NCBI GenBank assembly: GCA_032622095.1
Contig: CP136062.1
Coordinates: 152,390,875-152,454,874 of the forward strand
Origin: Siphonodentalium dalli
Taxonomy: Eukaryota > Mollusca > Scaphopoda > Gadilida > Siphonodentaliidae
Length of the DNA: 64,000 nucleotides
Direction of reading: 5' to 3'
Positions 43,293 through 54,758 of the stretch are shown piece by piece; the stretch's first letter is position 1; each line of letters opens with the position of its first letter. Position numbers and translations under genes: made by a program. The notes beneath the pieces were generated by a model. The model did not search any database and was not told the origin of the DNA. It worked only from the letters and a program-made list of their open reading frames with translations.

Positions 43293-43468
43293 GCAATTAT
43301 TTCATGTGTCTTTTGGGAACAGTCAAAATTGTTGTCCCGATGTATCAGGACTGACTATCGAACTGTTGCCAAAGGCAGAAAGCCGAGGGCAACAGTTCGA
43401 TAGTCATTCCTGATACCGAGGGACAACAATTTTGCCTGTTCCCAAAAGACACATGAAATAATTGCTTT
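43291..43468. repeat. 178-bp foldback with ~80-bp arms
   Basis: AAGCAATTATTTCATGTGTC...TGTTGTCCCGATGTATCAGG...CGAACTGTTGCC pairs with GGCAACAGTTCGATAGTCAT...GGGACAACAATTTTG...AAGACACATGAAATAATTGC. The loop is about 17 bases. It abuts the previous hairpin, making a compound foldback of about 270 bp. Confidence 0.93.
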
Positions 43469-43666
43469 GTTACCCAATACATTTACTTGTATATAATCAG
43501 GTCATTGCTAATTAATCACACTCTTTAATAGTGTTATTTCGAATTATGAGAACAAAATAATTGTGTTGTTTTTCGAGCGTGACAGTGACAATGCGGAAAT
43601 CCGGTATAATTAAAAAACGAAACCGGAAATTGCCGGAAATAGCCGAAACGTCACGGAAATTGCAAA

Positions 43667-43830
43667 CCATGTAACAGTTCGTTCGGGCCAGTCAACAGTT
43701 CGCTAGGAGCCAGTCAACAGTTCGCTCGGGTCGTGCAACAGTTCACTCGTGACGTCACGAAAGCTGACCGTGATTGCAAACCGGGCAACAGTTAATTCAG
43801 GGCGGGCAACAGTTCGTTGTGGCGTTACGA
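43667..43830. repeat. Degenerate CAACAGTTCG tandem motif
   Basis: GTAACAGTTCGTTCGGGCCA, GTCAACAGTTCGCTAGGAGC, GTCAACAGTTCGCTCGGGTC, GCAACAGTTCACTCGTG and two looser copies at a ~20-22 bp (then wider) spacing. The CAACAGTTCG core is also in the arms of the foldback at 43291. Confidence 0.75.
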
Positions 43831-43887
43831 ACGCGAATTTGGGCTTAACCAGTTAATTCTAAATCCCAATGATTTACGAAGTAATAC

Positions 43888-44022
43888 TCTACTATTGGGT
43901 GACAAAACTTATTATCAGCATTGTTTCTTGGTTGACACGAGGAATTGGTGAATATGGACTTCCTCGGGTTGACAATTCCTCGTGTCCACCTCGAAACAAT
44001 GCGATAATTGTATAATATTACT
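43888..44022. repeat. Foldback with ~50-bp arms
   Basis: CTATTGGGTGACAAAACTTA...GCATTGTTTCTTGGTTGACA and CGAGGAATTG pair with CAATTCCTCGTGTCCACCTC, GAAACAATGC and AATATTACTCAACG. Loop of about 25 bp. Confidence 0.82.
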
Positions 44023-44452
44023 CAACGAAGTGTTATTCACAAAACATTTAAATTGTAAATTAGCACTCCAGCCCAATTTTCGATGTTCAGGCAATGATTA
44101 TTGGGCAGTATTTTTATTATGGTCGTCAGTTAATAGTTAGCCAATGAGGTAACTAAATCATGTTTAATTATGGGTAGTATCATGTTATATAATACGTCAT
44201 TTAAATTCGCCATTTAAAGTTATGTGTCGCCATGGAAGAATTCCTAATTCTGCAATATCTGGGAAAAGACGAAACGGTCTTATAAAGACCCTTTGGTAGT
44301 TCCCCCTGGCCTGTTCATAGATGATATAATCATACCATAAATGTATACATGTTCACCGTGCATATATACATTGCTATAGTTAAATGTACAATGTTAATGT
44401 GTTTATTCTTTTGGAAAGAGTCGTTCCTCTTTGAACAGTTTGAACATACACT
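44023..44452. other. Unassigned AT-rich DNA
   Basis: Nothing recognised before the CACTC-ended element. Confidence 0.4.
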
Positions 44453-44465
44453 CTTAAAAAAATAG

Positions 44466-45100
44466 GTACTTCATAGTACCTACGTAGGTACTAAGCTTTG
44501 TCCCAGGGGGAGTACCAACTGTCTGGTACTCTGGGGTACCAAAAGTTTAGGTACTCTGGAGTACCAAAAGTTTAGGTACTCTGGAGTACCAACAGTTTAG
44601 GTACTCTGGAGTACCAAAAGTGGCACTCTGGAGTACCAAAAGTGGTACTCTGGAGTACCAAAAGTTTAGGTACTCTGGAGTACCAAAAGTTTAGGTACTC
44701 TGGAGTACCAAAAGTGGCACTCTGGAGTACCAAATGTGGTACTCTGGAGTACCAAAAGTTTAGGTACTCTGGAGTATCAAAAGTTTAGGTACTCTGGAGT
44801 ACCAAAAGTGGTACTCTGGAGTACCAAAAGTGGTACTCTGGAGTACCAAAAGTTTAGGTACTTACCTTATAAATATTTAGATTCTATCCGGGCATTGTGC
44901 ATATAATACCCACTCTGCCTTTATGTCACCAAATTCATGACGCACACGACATGAGGTACCAAGAAATACACGCTTTCTTGACACACCCATTATATTATAT
45001 GAAGTACCGAATATAAAGACAGGTACTCTGAAGTATTTAGGTACTATGCATAGTACCTAGCAATTTGGTACTCCAGAGTACCAAACATATAGGTACTAAG
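44466..45100. repeat. Palindromic minisatellite GGTACTCTGGAGTACC
   Basis: Around 16 units of GGTACTCTGGAGTACCAAAA, with either GTTTA (26-bp unit) or GT (~22-bp unit) linkers, lie between 44534 and 44862. Divergent units (GGTACTTCATAGTACC, GGTACTCCAGAGTACC) sit at the left edge and at 44990-45100. Every unit is itself an inverted repeat (GGTACTC/GAGTACC), and KpnI/Acc65I-type GGTACC words are frequent. Confidence 0.93.
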
Positions 45101-45445
45101 TAAAGAACCTGCCCAGATACCAAGCACTCGAAATTACGAAACATGGCCGACGGAAAATTTAACAATGTGGCAATTTAGATTCCGAATGAAGCTATGGCGT
45201 TTAAACATTGAATAAAGTACAAAACCACTCCATTACATAGTGATAATGAAATAATCCGAATTATACATGCATTACTTTTATTAGTATAGAACCTTGATCG
45301 TGATTTTGTACTTAAATCAAAGTTTAAGATCTCGATTTCAGGATTCCCTGTTCCCTGCATGTGTAGTAAAATTGGTCTGAATGTCCAAAAATAATTTCTT
45401 AATTTGTGTGCAATAATATTAAGTAAACATAAATCAAACATCTTG

Positions 45446-46790
45446 GAACTGGTCTGGATGAAACACCGATCGATCTAGAATAGCCCGATAAATAAAAAAA
45501 ACTACCTTGCGATAAATCGCAAACCTTTGCGATTCGCAAACAACTTTGCAACAAGTACCGGTATATATCAGATTTAGTGTAAAGGTTTTCGATTGATTAC
45601 AAAATGTTTGCGATTAATCGCAATGGTTTGTGATTTATCGCAGATATATTTTCATGCATTGGCATTAATTGACTTGAATCGTATAAATATAAATATAATC
45701 CGACAACTTCAACAGGTCTGGGTAAACCACCAATCGATCTAAATAGCATGGTTGGGCTAAAATAGACCGATCGTTCTTTGGCAGCAAGCATGCATGTGGT
45801 ATAAGGCGAGCAAACCTTCGCGATAAATCACAAAACATTGCAAAAAATTACAAACACTTTGCGATAACGCGCAAACCTTTACGATGAATCCCAGACATCT
45901 TTACGAGGACTCTCAGACTGCGTACTGGGTGATTAAATTTTGCGAATTATCGCAAACATGTTTGAGATTTGTGGCAAACTTTTTTGGTGCTAAAAATATC
46001 TTAATTTGTGTGTAAACATTATAAATCAGCCATCTTAAACAGGTCTCAGTGAACAACCTATCAATTTCTAATTGAACGGTCGGGCTAAAATAGACCGATC
46101 AGTCATTCACAGCCAGATTCAAGAATGTTCAGAGAAGCAAAACTTTGCGAAAAATCACAAACACCTTCGTGATAACATGCAAACCATTACGATAAATCTC
46201 AAACATCTTTACGATAAATCTCAGACTACGTACTCTGTGAATAAATTTTTTTATCTATCGCAAAGATGTTTGAGATTTGTCGCAAAGATTTTTTGTTGGC
46301 ACTAATGGGCTTCTATGAATATCAGAAATCTTAAACAGGTCTGAGTGAACCTATCAATCTATGCCCGGTCCGACTAAAATCGACCGATCAGTCATTCACA
46401 GCCAAATGCATGAGTGATGAGGGAGCAAATCTTTGCGATAAATCACAAACACTTTTGTGATAACACACAAACCTTTACGATAAATCTCAAAGATCTTTAC
46501 GATAACTCTCAGACTACGTACTGGGCGATTATATTCTGCGATTTATCGCAAAGATGTTTGAGATTTGTCGCAAAGGCTTTTTGCCGATAATGGGCTTCTG
46601 TGAACATTATAAATCAGACATCTTAACAGGTCTGAGTGAACAACCTATCAATCTATAATTGCCCGGACATGCTAAAATAGACCGATCGGTCATTCACAGC
46701 CAATGGAACAAATCTTTGCGAAAACTCCCAAACCTTTGTAAATAGTGTGCGATAAGCAAAATACTCAAAATTGGGGAGACCATTATGGTA
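45446..46790. repeat. ~300-bp complex tandem array with TTTGCGAT/ATCGCAAA palindromes
   Basis: Units begin AACAGGTCTGAGTGAACAAC or variants at about 45446, 45708, 46036, 46333 and 46626. Each has TAAAATAGACCGATCGGTCA, then a series of TTTGCGATAAATCGCAAA-like, CTTTACGATAAATCTCAAA and GACTACGTACTGGGTGA words, then a return in complement form (GCGATTTATCGCAAAGATGT). The palindromic core occurs two to four times per unit. Divergence between units is considerable, so the array is old. Confidence 0.9.
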
Positions 46791-48540
46791 ACTTTGGTTA
46801 ATTAACTGTTGTTTGAAAAATACCGCTATACTAGTAGCGCTCACTAGTCCTCGCTACAAGGAGATGTTGAATGGGTTACCAGAATTATTATCACTCTCCA
46901 AAAATAATTGCCACGGTGTTCAGTGTTTTGTTTATCGTACACTTCCAATGCGCTGTATCAGTAAATGAACAAATACTAAGATACATGTAACATAAAGAGA
47001 GTTTAATGTATTTAATATATGATAAAGTTTGGTAAAGCCATAGCTAATAAATTATTCTCCATTCGCATCTATGCGTCAATAAGTCAACACTTGGCATTGC
47101 CTGATCACCAGAGCCATATAATGTAGAATTTCGCTAATATGGTTTCCAGTTACAGTGTATGGATGAGGTTATTTCCTAGCAAAGCGGAAATGGCCAAATC
47201 GCTCAGAATGATAACCACACATGTAGCCAGACATGTTTTCATAAGAACATGAAGCATCTGGACATTGGAATGGTCTACATGTTCATGTACATGTATGTAT
47301 ACCGTACAGCTAAGCTCTAATTGACCCCTCCCCCTTAACGACATTGGCCACCGATATTACGAGTAGTTGCGAATGATGGTCAGTGACCAACTTTGAATGT
47401 TAATTAAATCATAAACAAATTATTAATTGAAATATTGTTTTGTGTATAGTTAATATGGTGCATGGCGCTGATGAAAAGGTGGACTGGGTGTTTACAAGGT
47501 GTCCATGTGATAAATTAGTGTGAAGTACAGTGGTCGCAAAATATTATTTATAAGACTGTAAGATTATCTGCGGTTGCCACATATCAACCACTTGACCATG
47601 GTTGAACGGCGGTATGGTATAACCGATGTCATTAATGCCCTACAACCTTGTTAAAGTGGGGGGGGTGATCAATTAGAGCATACCGGTAGTACGTTACTAA
47701 AACCTTGCGATTGCGATTGATTCAGTTATAACGTGGATCCCAGAATTGGATCCATATCTCCGAGATTATCCACCATTCCATAAATATATCAGAACAGTAT
47801 CACAGCATCACAGGCGTTTCGATCAAAAGAATGGCAGACTCCGTAACTGGGCGACATATGTCATGGCGACATGGTTCTCAAATCACGTTTCGATGAAAAT
47901 TGAAGAATATTATCTGTCGTCCTTTGCACAGGTACTTGTACATTATACCCATCAAACTTGTTGAACTGTGACGTCATGACTCTGACTAATTTCTACAGAA
48001 TCGGATGTCTCGTAATCATAGTCACCAGTGGTTGACGCTTGTGGGTTAATTCAGGTTTATAATGTTGTGAAACTTAAGTATCTGTCTTTTGTAATTCACA
48101 ATACTTTTGTGTTGTGCATGTAACACCACTGCACTCAATGACTTTTCAATTCGGTCTGGTTCGGTTCACCGAAAATTTGCTCTTTCAATAATGTAAACGC
48201 CCGTTATTTTTTCGGAGGTTATATATCATCTTGTCCCGTCCATGTACAACCATAATCCACAGAGTGCTGACAATATCCCAGGTTATTGAGAAGCAGTTAG
48301 GTCAAATTTCACACACAAAAAATATGTTGATGAATTTCAGAGAAGTTACTTCCCTAATCTTAAATCCACCCAGCGAGCGAACAACGTAACTAGAAACTGG
48401 CACAATACTAATGCGTGTAAGCCGACTCCGATAACAACATAAAATGTCTAAGTCTGAGGTTTGTTTGTCTCTTTGTCCATGTTTATATACTTCGAAAAAA
48501 CTCAATCGTCTCAACTTGAAGTGATGAACGCCGCCATTTT
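46791..48540. other. Unassigned DNA inside the possible 4.4-kb element
   Basis: Short frames of 60-75 codons on both strands have no motif. No transposase remnant was found. Confidence 0.4.
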
Positions 48541-48546
48541 ATCGAG

Positions 48547-48680
48547 ATCGGCTAGTACCAAAAGAATTATATCACGTGATGCCATCACGTGGGTATAACT
48601 TGGGTACCGAGATCGCGCTAGTACCAAATTAATTATCACGTGATGCCATCACGTGGCTAACATTTGGGTTCCGAGAGTGG
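48547..48680. repeat. Tandem pair with TATCACGTGATGCCATCACGTG palindrome (~67 bp x 2)
   Basis: GGCTAGTACCAAAAGAATTA and CGCTAGTACCAAATTAATTA begin two units. Each contains CACGTGATGCCATCACGTG, a self-complementary segment with two CACGTG E-boxes. Confidence 0.85.
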
Positions 48681-48809
48681 ATAATACCAACATGTGTGGT
48701 ACTATATCAATATTTAGAACCAAATTATTCTCGGTACCCGTTGGTCTGGTACTAACAGACATATTGGCACTACCGTAGTACCTATATGGCTTGTTATTTC
48801 TAAGTGTGT

Positions 48810-49102
48810 AGCCTTGCTGTCATTTACCAGATATATATCCCGCAAAGGACATCTTTCTGGGGGAATAGCTGCATTTAGCTATTTCAAGCTATTCTATTTG
48901 TTTGCCTTGTAATGCTATTTTATGTCGCGCATCGCACCGCGTTTACTAACATGCAAATTTCGTGTCCCGTTCCGTAATTGTAACCCTTTTTGCAACATAC
49001 TTCCGACACGATTTCGCTGAATAAAATATCATACGGGCAAGACGTGTGCAACCATTGTCACGATGTCCTGATGGGTTTGTTGGGTGTAGGCAATGCATAG
49101 CA
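48810..49102 (+). repeat. Probable 5' LTR (3' end defined, 5' end tentative)
   Basis: The right end is inferred from the CA at 49101-49102 immediately before a tRNA-type primer binding site. AATAAAA (49020) about 80 bp before the end could serve as a polyadenylation signal. The left end (TG near 48807-48812) is a guess, because no second LTR is present to compare. Confidence 0.45.
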
Positions 49103-49114
49103 TGGTGTCAGAAC
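49103..49114 (+). promoter_or_regulatory. tRNA primer binding site
   Basis: TGGTGTCAGAAC directly after the CA of the LTR and about 100 bp before gag. TGGYRYCAGA-type sequences are complementary to tRNA 3' ends and prime minus-strand synthesis in many Gypsy elements. Spacing and position fit. Confidence 0.6.
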
Positions 49115-49218
49115 AGACTAAGCACCCCACGTTGAGAAGATGGTCGTCGCGGGACGTATGCTCAAATACAAGTCCTAAATTTTGAGGCCGTCAACTTGAC
49201 TGAAAATAAATTGGAAAG

Positions 49219-49900
49219 GATGGCGTCAGACAATACAGTTGATGTATCATTCTCTGTCGGGAAAAATCAGAAGCAAAACTGCAGTTACTTCCGTCTATAA
49301 ACGGGGCAACAGGGATATCTACAATACTTGGGAGATGGCACCTGAAGATTTAAAACTGGAACTTTTGTTGAAATACTTTGAGGCATACTGCAACCCAAAA
49401 TCAAACGTTGGCAGTTTTACGTTACACATGTATGACGCCACGTGAAGGGCAAACCGAAACGGTAGATGAGTATGTTACGGACTTGAAACGTCTATCCGTA
49501 GACTGTGAGTATTTAGAGCTAAAAGACTCGTTAATAAGTGACAAAATAGTTTCGGCACGAATTCGTCTGAAATTCAACAAAATCTTCTGCAGGAAGGTAA
49601 ACTGACGCTAGAATCAGCAATCCAAATAGCTCGGGCACATGAACTCTCGAAAACTCAAATGAAAGATGCAACAACTGAAGCCGAAATTCATTATGTTAAA
49701 AAGAAATATATATTATCAAGAGAAAAGAACCGACAGCTTTTCATCGGGCACTCAATTTCAATCATGGACAACGGTGAAAATTAATATAACGCATTAAAAT
49801 GCAGAAATTGTGGACGTCAACATGGGTCACGAAATTTTCCCGCTTGCGGAAAATCCTGTCATCGATGTTGGCGAAAAACACCATTTTAGTTTCTTCTCTA
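49219..49900 (+). pseudogene. Gypsy gag with zinc knuckle, frameshifted
   Basis: A start is plausible at the ATG near 49219 (MASDN). The frame then breaks and continues as NTWEMAPEDLKLELLLKYFE and AYCNPKSNV, VDEYVTDLKRLSVDCEYLEL and SLISDKIVSARIRL. Near the end is a knuckle of the form C-R-N-C-G-x2-H-x7-C-x3-C-H-x-C-W (about 49800-49885), the variant found in a group of invertebrate Gypsy elements. Gag forms the particle and binds the RNA. At least three frame breaks make it non-functional. Confidence 0.75.
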
Positions 49901-50020
49901 CAAAGAAAATGTTCATTCCATGGAAACCGAAGATCTGTATGATGAATTTTTCATTGGTGCCATAGATAATTCTATAAATTCTTCTAATTAATTAGCATTA
50001 ACGATCGCGACACCATAACA

Positions 50021-50314
50021 ATGAAAATCGATAGTGGCGCCAAAGTTAATGCCTTGCCGATTCATCAGTATAGCAAGCTCGCATGTGAAGATCAACTTGT
50101 GAAGATCAACGCACATTTGACAGGTTACGGTGGTCATCAAATAAAAGTTCTTGGTAAAATATTTCTGAAATGTAGCTACAAAGACATTTATATTATCATA
50201 GAATTCTACGATGTTGATGCAGAAGCACTACCGGCACTTAATATTCGATATTACATCGAAATGAAACTCACAAAGATCGTTAGGACTGGACATGAAATAA
50301 TTCACCTGAGTTGA
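50021..50314 (+). pseudogene. Gypsy aspartic protease segment
   Basis: Open for 97 codons from an ATG: KIDSGAKVNALPI has the DSGA catalytic triad, followed by a hydrophobic strand and ending EALPALNIRYYIEMKL, the usual hinge to RT in this group. The protease matures Gag-Pol by cleaving it as a dimer. It may be the least damaged part of the provirus, although it is cut off from the flanking domains by stops. Confidence 0.75.
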
Positions 50315-50356
50315 ACAATAAATATGTGTTATATACACAATGTGTATCGTTTCAGA

Positions 50357-50424
50357 TATCGCGACGAGGCTAGTTTTCGTGGCCATATAGCTATGTGGCT
50401 ACGAAAACTAGCCGAGTCGCGATA
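50357..50424. repeat. 68-bp hairpin inside the Gypsy pol region
   Basis: TATCGCGACGAGGCTAGTTT then TCGTGGCC pairs with GGCTACGAAAACTAGCCGAG then TCGCGATA around ATATAGCTATGT. Placed between protease and RT, in a stretch (50315-50970) with no pol homology, so it is likely part of a later insertion. Confidence 0.88.
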
Positions 50425-50972
50425 CATGAGTTGTTACAAATACATTTGGTATATGACACGTTTATCTACCATTCGTGTGACAGAATCCACCACACAAATT
50501 ACATTTCGGGAGTTTTTTAAATGCCAAAATCGTTCGATGATTAGCTGTCTTGAGTAAATTCTCCCAAACTGTAAATGTAACTGTGTCACACGATTATTTC
50601 GTTTTGCTAAATTCTCCCAAACCTGCACGTTCACGCGAATATGCCTAACGGAAATTGAATTCAATGGACACAATCTTTTAGACCTGCGTTTTATATAATT
50701 ATGTATTAAACACTCAACAGATATGTATGGGAGGCAAACAGATAATGTTAAAATCTAGGAACTATTTGTTTATAGTGCGCAAGAATGTTGGAATGTTTTG
50801 ATTTTTCACGCGATTGATGTGATGTCAGTTCATTCATAATTTTGACCAGGCAATGACGTAATGCGCATCTTGTACCACAACTGCGGTAATGATAGATGTT
50901 TTTATCACCAATTTTATCAGCGAATTTCGTAGGAAATGGTAGACAAAACTATTTATTCAAGGGAATCGGTTG

Positions 50973-51600
50973 CATGCCGGGAGAGTATAACATAAAATAC
51001 CAGGCTGTACACCGGTAATAGACCAACCGATAACAGTACCGTTAGCACTCAAATATCAGATAAACTCTGTACTGGATAAAATGAAAAATCAACAAATTGA
51101 GGAACCGACTGATTTGGGTTAACAGTATGCTTGGATCCGAAAAATAAATGATGCAATATGCCGTGAACATTTCGCACCACCGACGTTAGATGACGTAAAC
51201 TTGTCGACCAAAAGTACTTTTCCGTAATTGATGTAAAGTCAGCTTATTTGACTGTTCGCCTAACGCCTGAATCGTGAAAGTTAACGACATTCCAAACTGT
51301 TTGGTATATAAACAAATCTTAGATACCCATTCGGAACAAAATAACCACAAGGAGTATTTGTCAAGCGAATGAGTAAAGCATTTGAGGACATTGAAGGCGT
51401 CATAACAATGGTTGATGATATTTTGGTAACGGCGACAAATAGCTTGATTCACGATGAACGTGTTCGTAAAGTTCTTGATCGATGCCGTGAAGTCGAACTG
51501 AAATTGAAAATCTTTGGTGTAAACCTTTCGGATAAAGGAAAGTCTGCAAATCGGGATAAAGTTGATACCCTAAAACTAATGAAAACATCGACTTGCAAAA
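50973..51600 (+). pseudogene. Gypsy reverse transcriptase, with stops and a deletion
   Basis: Readable parts in order: MPGEYNIKYQ, PVIDQPITVPLALKYQ, KMKNQQIEEPTDL, NDAICREHFAPPTLDDV, YFSVIDVKSAYLTVRLTPES (motif A with the catalytic D), TTFQTVW, YPFGTK, VFVKRMSKAFEDIEGV and MVDDILVTAT (the YVDD box, here MVDD). About 20-25 codons between EEPTDL and NDAICREH are missing, where other family members have the VIKPNG...CID block. Several TGA/TAG stops and frameshifts are present. Catalyses DNA synthesis from the RNA in intact elements. Confidence 0.8.
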
Positions 51601-51680
51601 GACTTGCAGTGCCAGTAGTTAGGCATGTTTATATTGCAGTGCCAGTTAGGCATGTTTATATTGCATTGCCAGTTAGTTTA
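51600..51680. repeat. 26-bp tandem insertion between RT and RNase H
   Basis: CAGTGCCAGTTAGGCATGTT plus TATATTG repeats about three times (GTAGTTAGGCATGTTTATAT, GTTAGGCATGTTTATATTGC, GTTAGTTTATATTGCAG). It is in frame with the preceding RT frame, so it extends the open frame (VVRHVYIAVPVRHVYIALPV) without coding for anything conserved. Confidence 0.85.
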
Positions 51681-51682
51681 TA

Positions 51683-52020
51683 TTGCAGAATTCTCACTGC
51701 AACTTTCCAATAAAACTGCTGTTACGTGAAATTCTAAAAGAAAATGAATGGTTGTGGACTGATGAACATGACAGAGCGTATATCAAAATCAAAGATATGA
51801 TTACAAAATCACCCGGTTCAGTTGTAAGATACTTTGATCCAAATCGTCCTGTGACTTTGAAAGTAGATGCGTCAAAAGATGCGCTCGGTGCATGTATACT
51901 ACAAACAAGTAAACCCTTTGCGTATTCGTCAAAAGCGCTCACGTCGGCTCAGAACAAAACTATTGTCAAATAGAAAGAGTGCTTAGCCATTATGTTCGGT
52001 TGTGAACTTTTATCATGCAT
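51683..52020 (+). pseudogene. Gypsy RNase H, N-terminal part
   Basis: LLLREILKENEWLWTDEHD, IKIKDMITKSPGSVVRYFDP, PVTLKVDASKDALGACILQ (the RNase H catalytic D region) and PFAYSSKALTSAQNKT, then a stop where the family has YSQIEKE, then KECLAIMFGCE. Homology ends near 52020 in the middle of the domain. The missing part resumes at 57291. Degrades the RNA strand during reverse transcription in intact elements. Confidence 0.82.
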
Positions 52021-52243
52021 CTGTTGTGTATAATATCTATTCCAGTCCCAACCTTATTGAAATTGTGCCTCATAATTATAATATATATTATTTGATTGTA
52101 TTTTGATATGTATGTATTATTATATATTCTCATAGCAAGCATGTTTAGCTTGTTGGCTATTTTGAAAGTATATCGACATCAATGTATTATCATATTATCG
52201 CAGGGCAAGAAAGGTAACTATCATCAGAAGTTCAGAACTAATC
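52021..52243 (+). other. Probable 5' UTR of the inserted LINE
   Basis: AT-rich DNA between the RNase H break point and the LINE ORF start. No coding sense. The exact insertion joint and target duplication were not identified. Confidence 0.35.
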
Positions 52244-52491
52244 ATGACAACGGATAAATTCCCATCGGTCGATGTTCAGGGAAGTAACTCTTTAAATATT
52301 AAAACCTTGTTAAATGCACCTCCTGACGATGATAATGGTAACATATAGTTTCTCAAATCACTCATGTAACTATTTGTTATCTTCGCAGCAGAGCGAAAAT
52401 ATAAATATTTCCAAATCTGAATTTTCAATTATCGGTCTAAATTGCAGACGCCTGAACGCTAGCTGGGATTCATTTAAAAATCTGTTATCAG

Positions 52492-52612
52492 ATATTACAA
52501 ACCTATCATGAGATATTACAAACCTATCATGAGATATTACAAACCTATCATGAGATATTACAAACCTATCATCAGATATTACAAACCTATCATCAGATAT
52601 TACAAAACCTAT
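52492..52612 (+). repeat. 21-bp tandem array within the LINE endonuclease region
   Basis: GATATTACAAACCTATCATG plus A (or ...CATCA) repeats six times. It encodes a DITNLSS-type 7-residue unit in the LINE frame. Units with CATGA create TGA stops; units with CATCA do not. The expansion lies between the first endonuclease block (LNCRRLNASWDSF) and HSIDILALSE. Confidence 0.93.
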
Positions 52613-54758
52613 CCACTCTATTGATATTCTGGCTTTGTCAGAAATATGCAAGATACGAGAAGAGTATCATCTCCCTCTGGTTATCATCAATTTCAATTTA
52701 AATCCCGACCCGATGACGATGGACATGGTGGTGTTGCGATGTTCATAAAAGAAAACCTTCAAATTCGTGAGGATCTAAAAATATTTATTTCTCATGTCAT
52801 TGAAAGGCTATTCATCGAAATAGACTCGGGACACTCATATGTAGTAGGTTCGATCTATAGACCAAATACAGCACCCTCGTCAGATCTAGATACTTTTATA
52901 GCTAAAATAACAAACGTCTTACATCATTTAAACGACACAGGGGCGCATGAATATATCATAGGAGATTTCAATATTGTTTTGTTTAACTTCCATTCATGCA
53001 CATACGAAAACAAATAACTTCGTCGAAAACATGTTTGGAAATGGCTGCTTGTCTGTAATTACTCGCCCAACGCGAATAACTGACCACTCGGTGACATTAA
53101 TTGATCATATTTTTTAGCAATAACATCGTTTTCCGTGTCGACACTGGGATCACTCTTTCCGATGTATCGGACGATTTCGCTATATTTTATGCCGAATATC
53201 GAGACAATAAATACACAAAGAGGATCATTCTACAGAAAAAAGAATAATGAGTCAAAATAACACAGATAAATTTAAAAGTATATTTAAACAAGATTATCAA
53301 TGTATCTACGACAGCACATCGCCGAATCAAGCACATGATAACTTTATATCTGTTTACCTGTTTTACCTGTTTATGCTGGGCGTTTAATGAAGCATTTCCA
53401 TTGGTTCAATCTAAGCCAGCGAAGAAATATATAAAAAAAACAATGGATGACAAAAGGTCTCATTAACTCTTCATTAGTTAAGAACAAATTATACATAAAA
53501 CAAATTTAAATATCCATCTATACTCAACGTTGATAAGTATAAAACCTATTGTCGGATATACAAGCAATTACTCAGAAAGAGCAAACAACTATATTACAAC
53601 AATGTTCTACAGAAAAATAAATTCGACATGCGACGTACATGGGTCATCTTGAAAAACGCTCTAAAACTGTCAAATAACACTCAAAAAATTGCATAAAATG
53701 TATCAAATGAAAACACTGTAATTTCGGATCCAGGAAAAATAGCGCAGGCGTTTAACGACTATTTCGCGAAAATTGGTCAAACAGCTAGTGACGACGTCCC
53801 CTGTAACCCATATAACATATATCAGACTATTTAACACATTCCAATACTGGTAATTTACTTTTGTTTCCGCTAATGCCAACGAAGTCCTGAAAATCTCTGA
53901 TAACGTCGTCGGGAAGGGAACCACTGACATCGATCATCTCACATCGAAAGTAATGAAACAGACCATCCCCGAAACTCCAAGAGCAGTGTCGCACATTCAA
54001 TTTATCATTCAAACTAAGAATTTTTCCCGATAGGCTGAACATTTCCAAAGTAATTCCACTCCATAAAAACGAGTCTCCTAGTAAAATAATAAATTATAAG
54101 TCTATTAGCATTTTACCCTTCTTTTCGAAGTTATTAGAGCAACTTACGCAGATTAGGCTATTCCAATTCCATCAAAAACACGATATTCTACATAAACACC
54201 AATATGGATTCATCAAGAATCACTCTACTATACACCCTTAATGCATATTATAGATCAGCGGAAGCAACGATAAACAACTAAGGACTCTACATTAGCTACA
54301 TGTATTTGCATAGAAAGCGTTCGATACAATCAGTCATGAAATTTTACTGGAAACGGTAGAACGCTGCGGAATTCGAGGAGTTTCTAAAGAATGGTTTAAC
54401 AGGTAGAAAACCATGTTGACTGTCAATGCCATACTTCCGCCATAAAAAGGATAACGCGTGGCGTGCCCCAGGGGTCGTTCTCGGTCCGACATTTTTTCTC
54501 CTCTATGTAAACGATATGCCCAATGTATAAAAATTAATTTGATTTCATTTGCTGATGAAACCACCCTACATTCATCTGGATACGATAAAAGAAATAATAA
54601 AAGAAAAACATCAACTGCATAATTAAAACACATATTTGAATGGGGTTGTAACAAACTGTCAATCAATACAGCTAAAAGAAAATTCATGTTAATCCACCCT
54701 AAAGGCAAAGATGAAAAGTGGAGAAACTTTACTTAAAATGAATGGCATAGAATTAGTT

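Larger units (their letters stand above)
44453..48808. mobile_element. Possible 4.4-kb element with CACTCTTAAAA / CACTTAGAAATA ends
   Basis: Left: CACTCTTAAAAAAATAGGTA followed by CTTCATAGTACC. Right, as reverse complement: CACTTAGAAATAACAAGCCA followed by TATAGGTACTACGGTAGTGC. Both ends therefore lead into GGTACT/AGTACC palindromes, and both subterminal zones carry GTACC-rich repeats. The layout resembles non-autonomous CACTA- or hAT-like elements with ACACTCTTAAAAA ends seen in other animals (memory, not a search). No clear target duplication is visible, so the two ends may belong to different elements. Confidence 0.4.
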
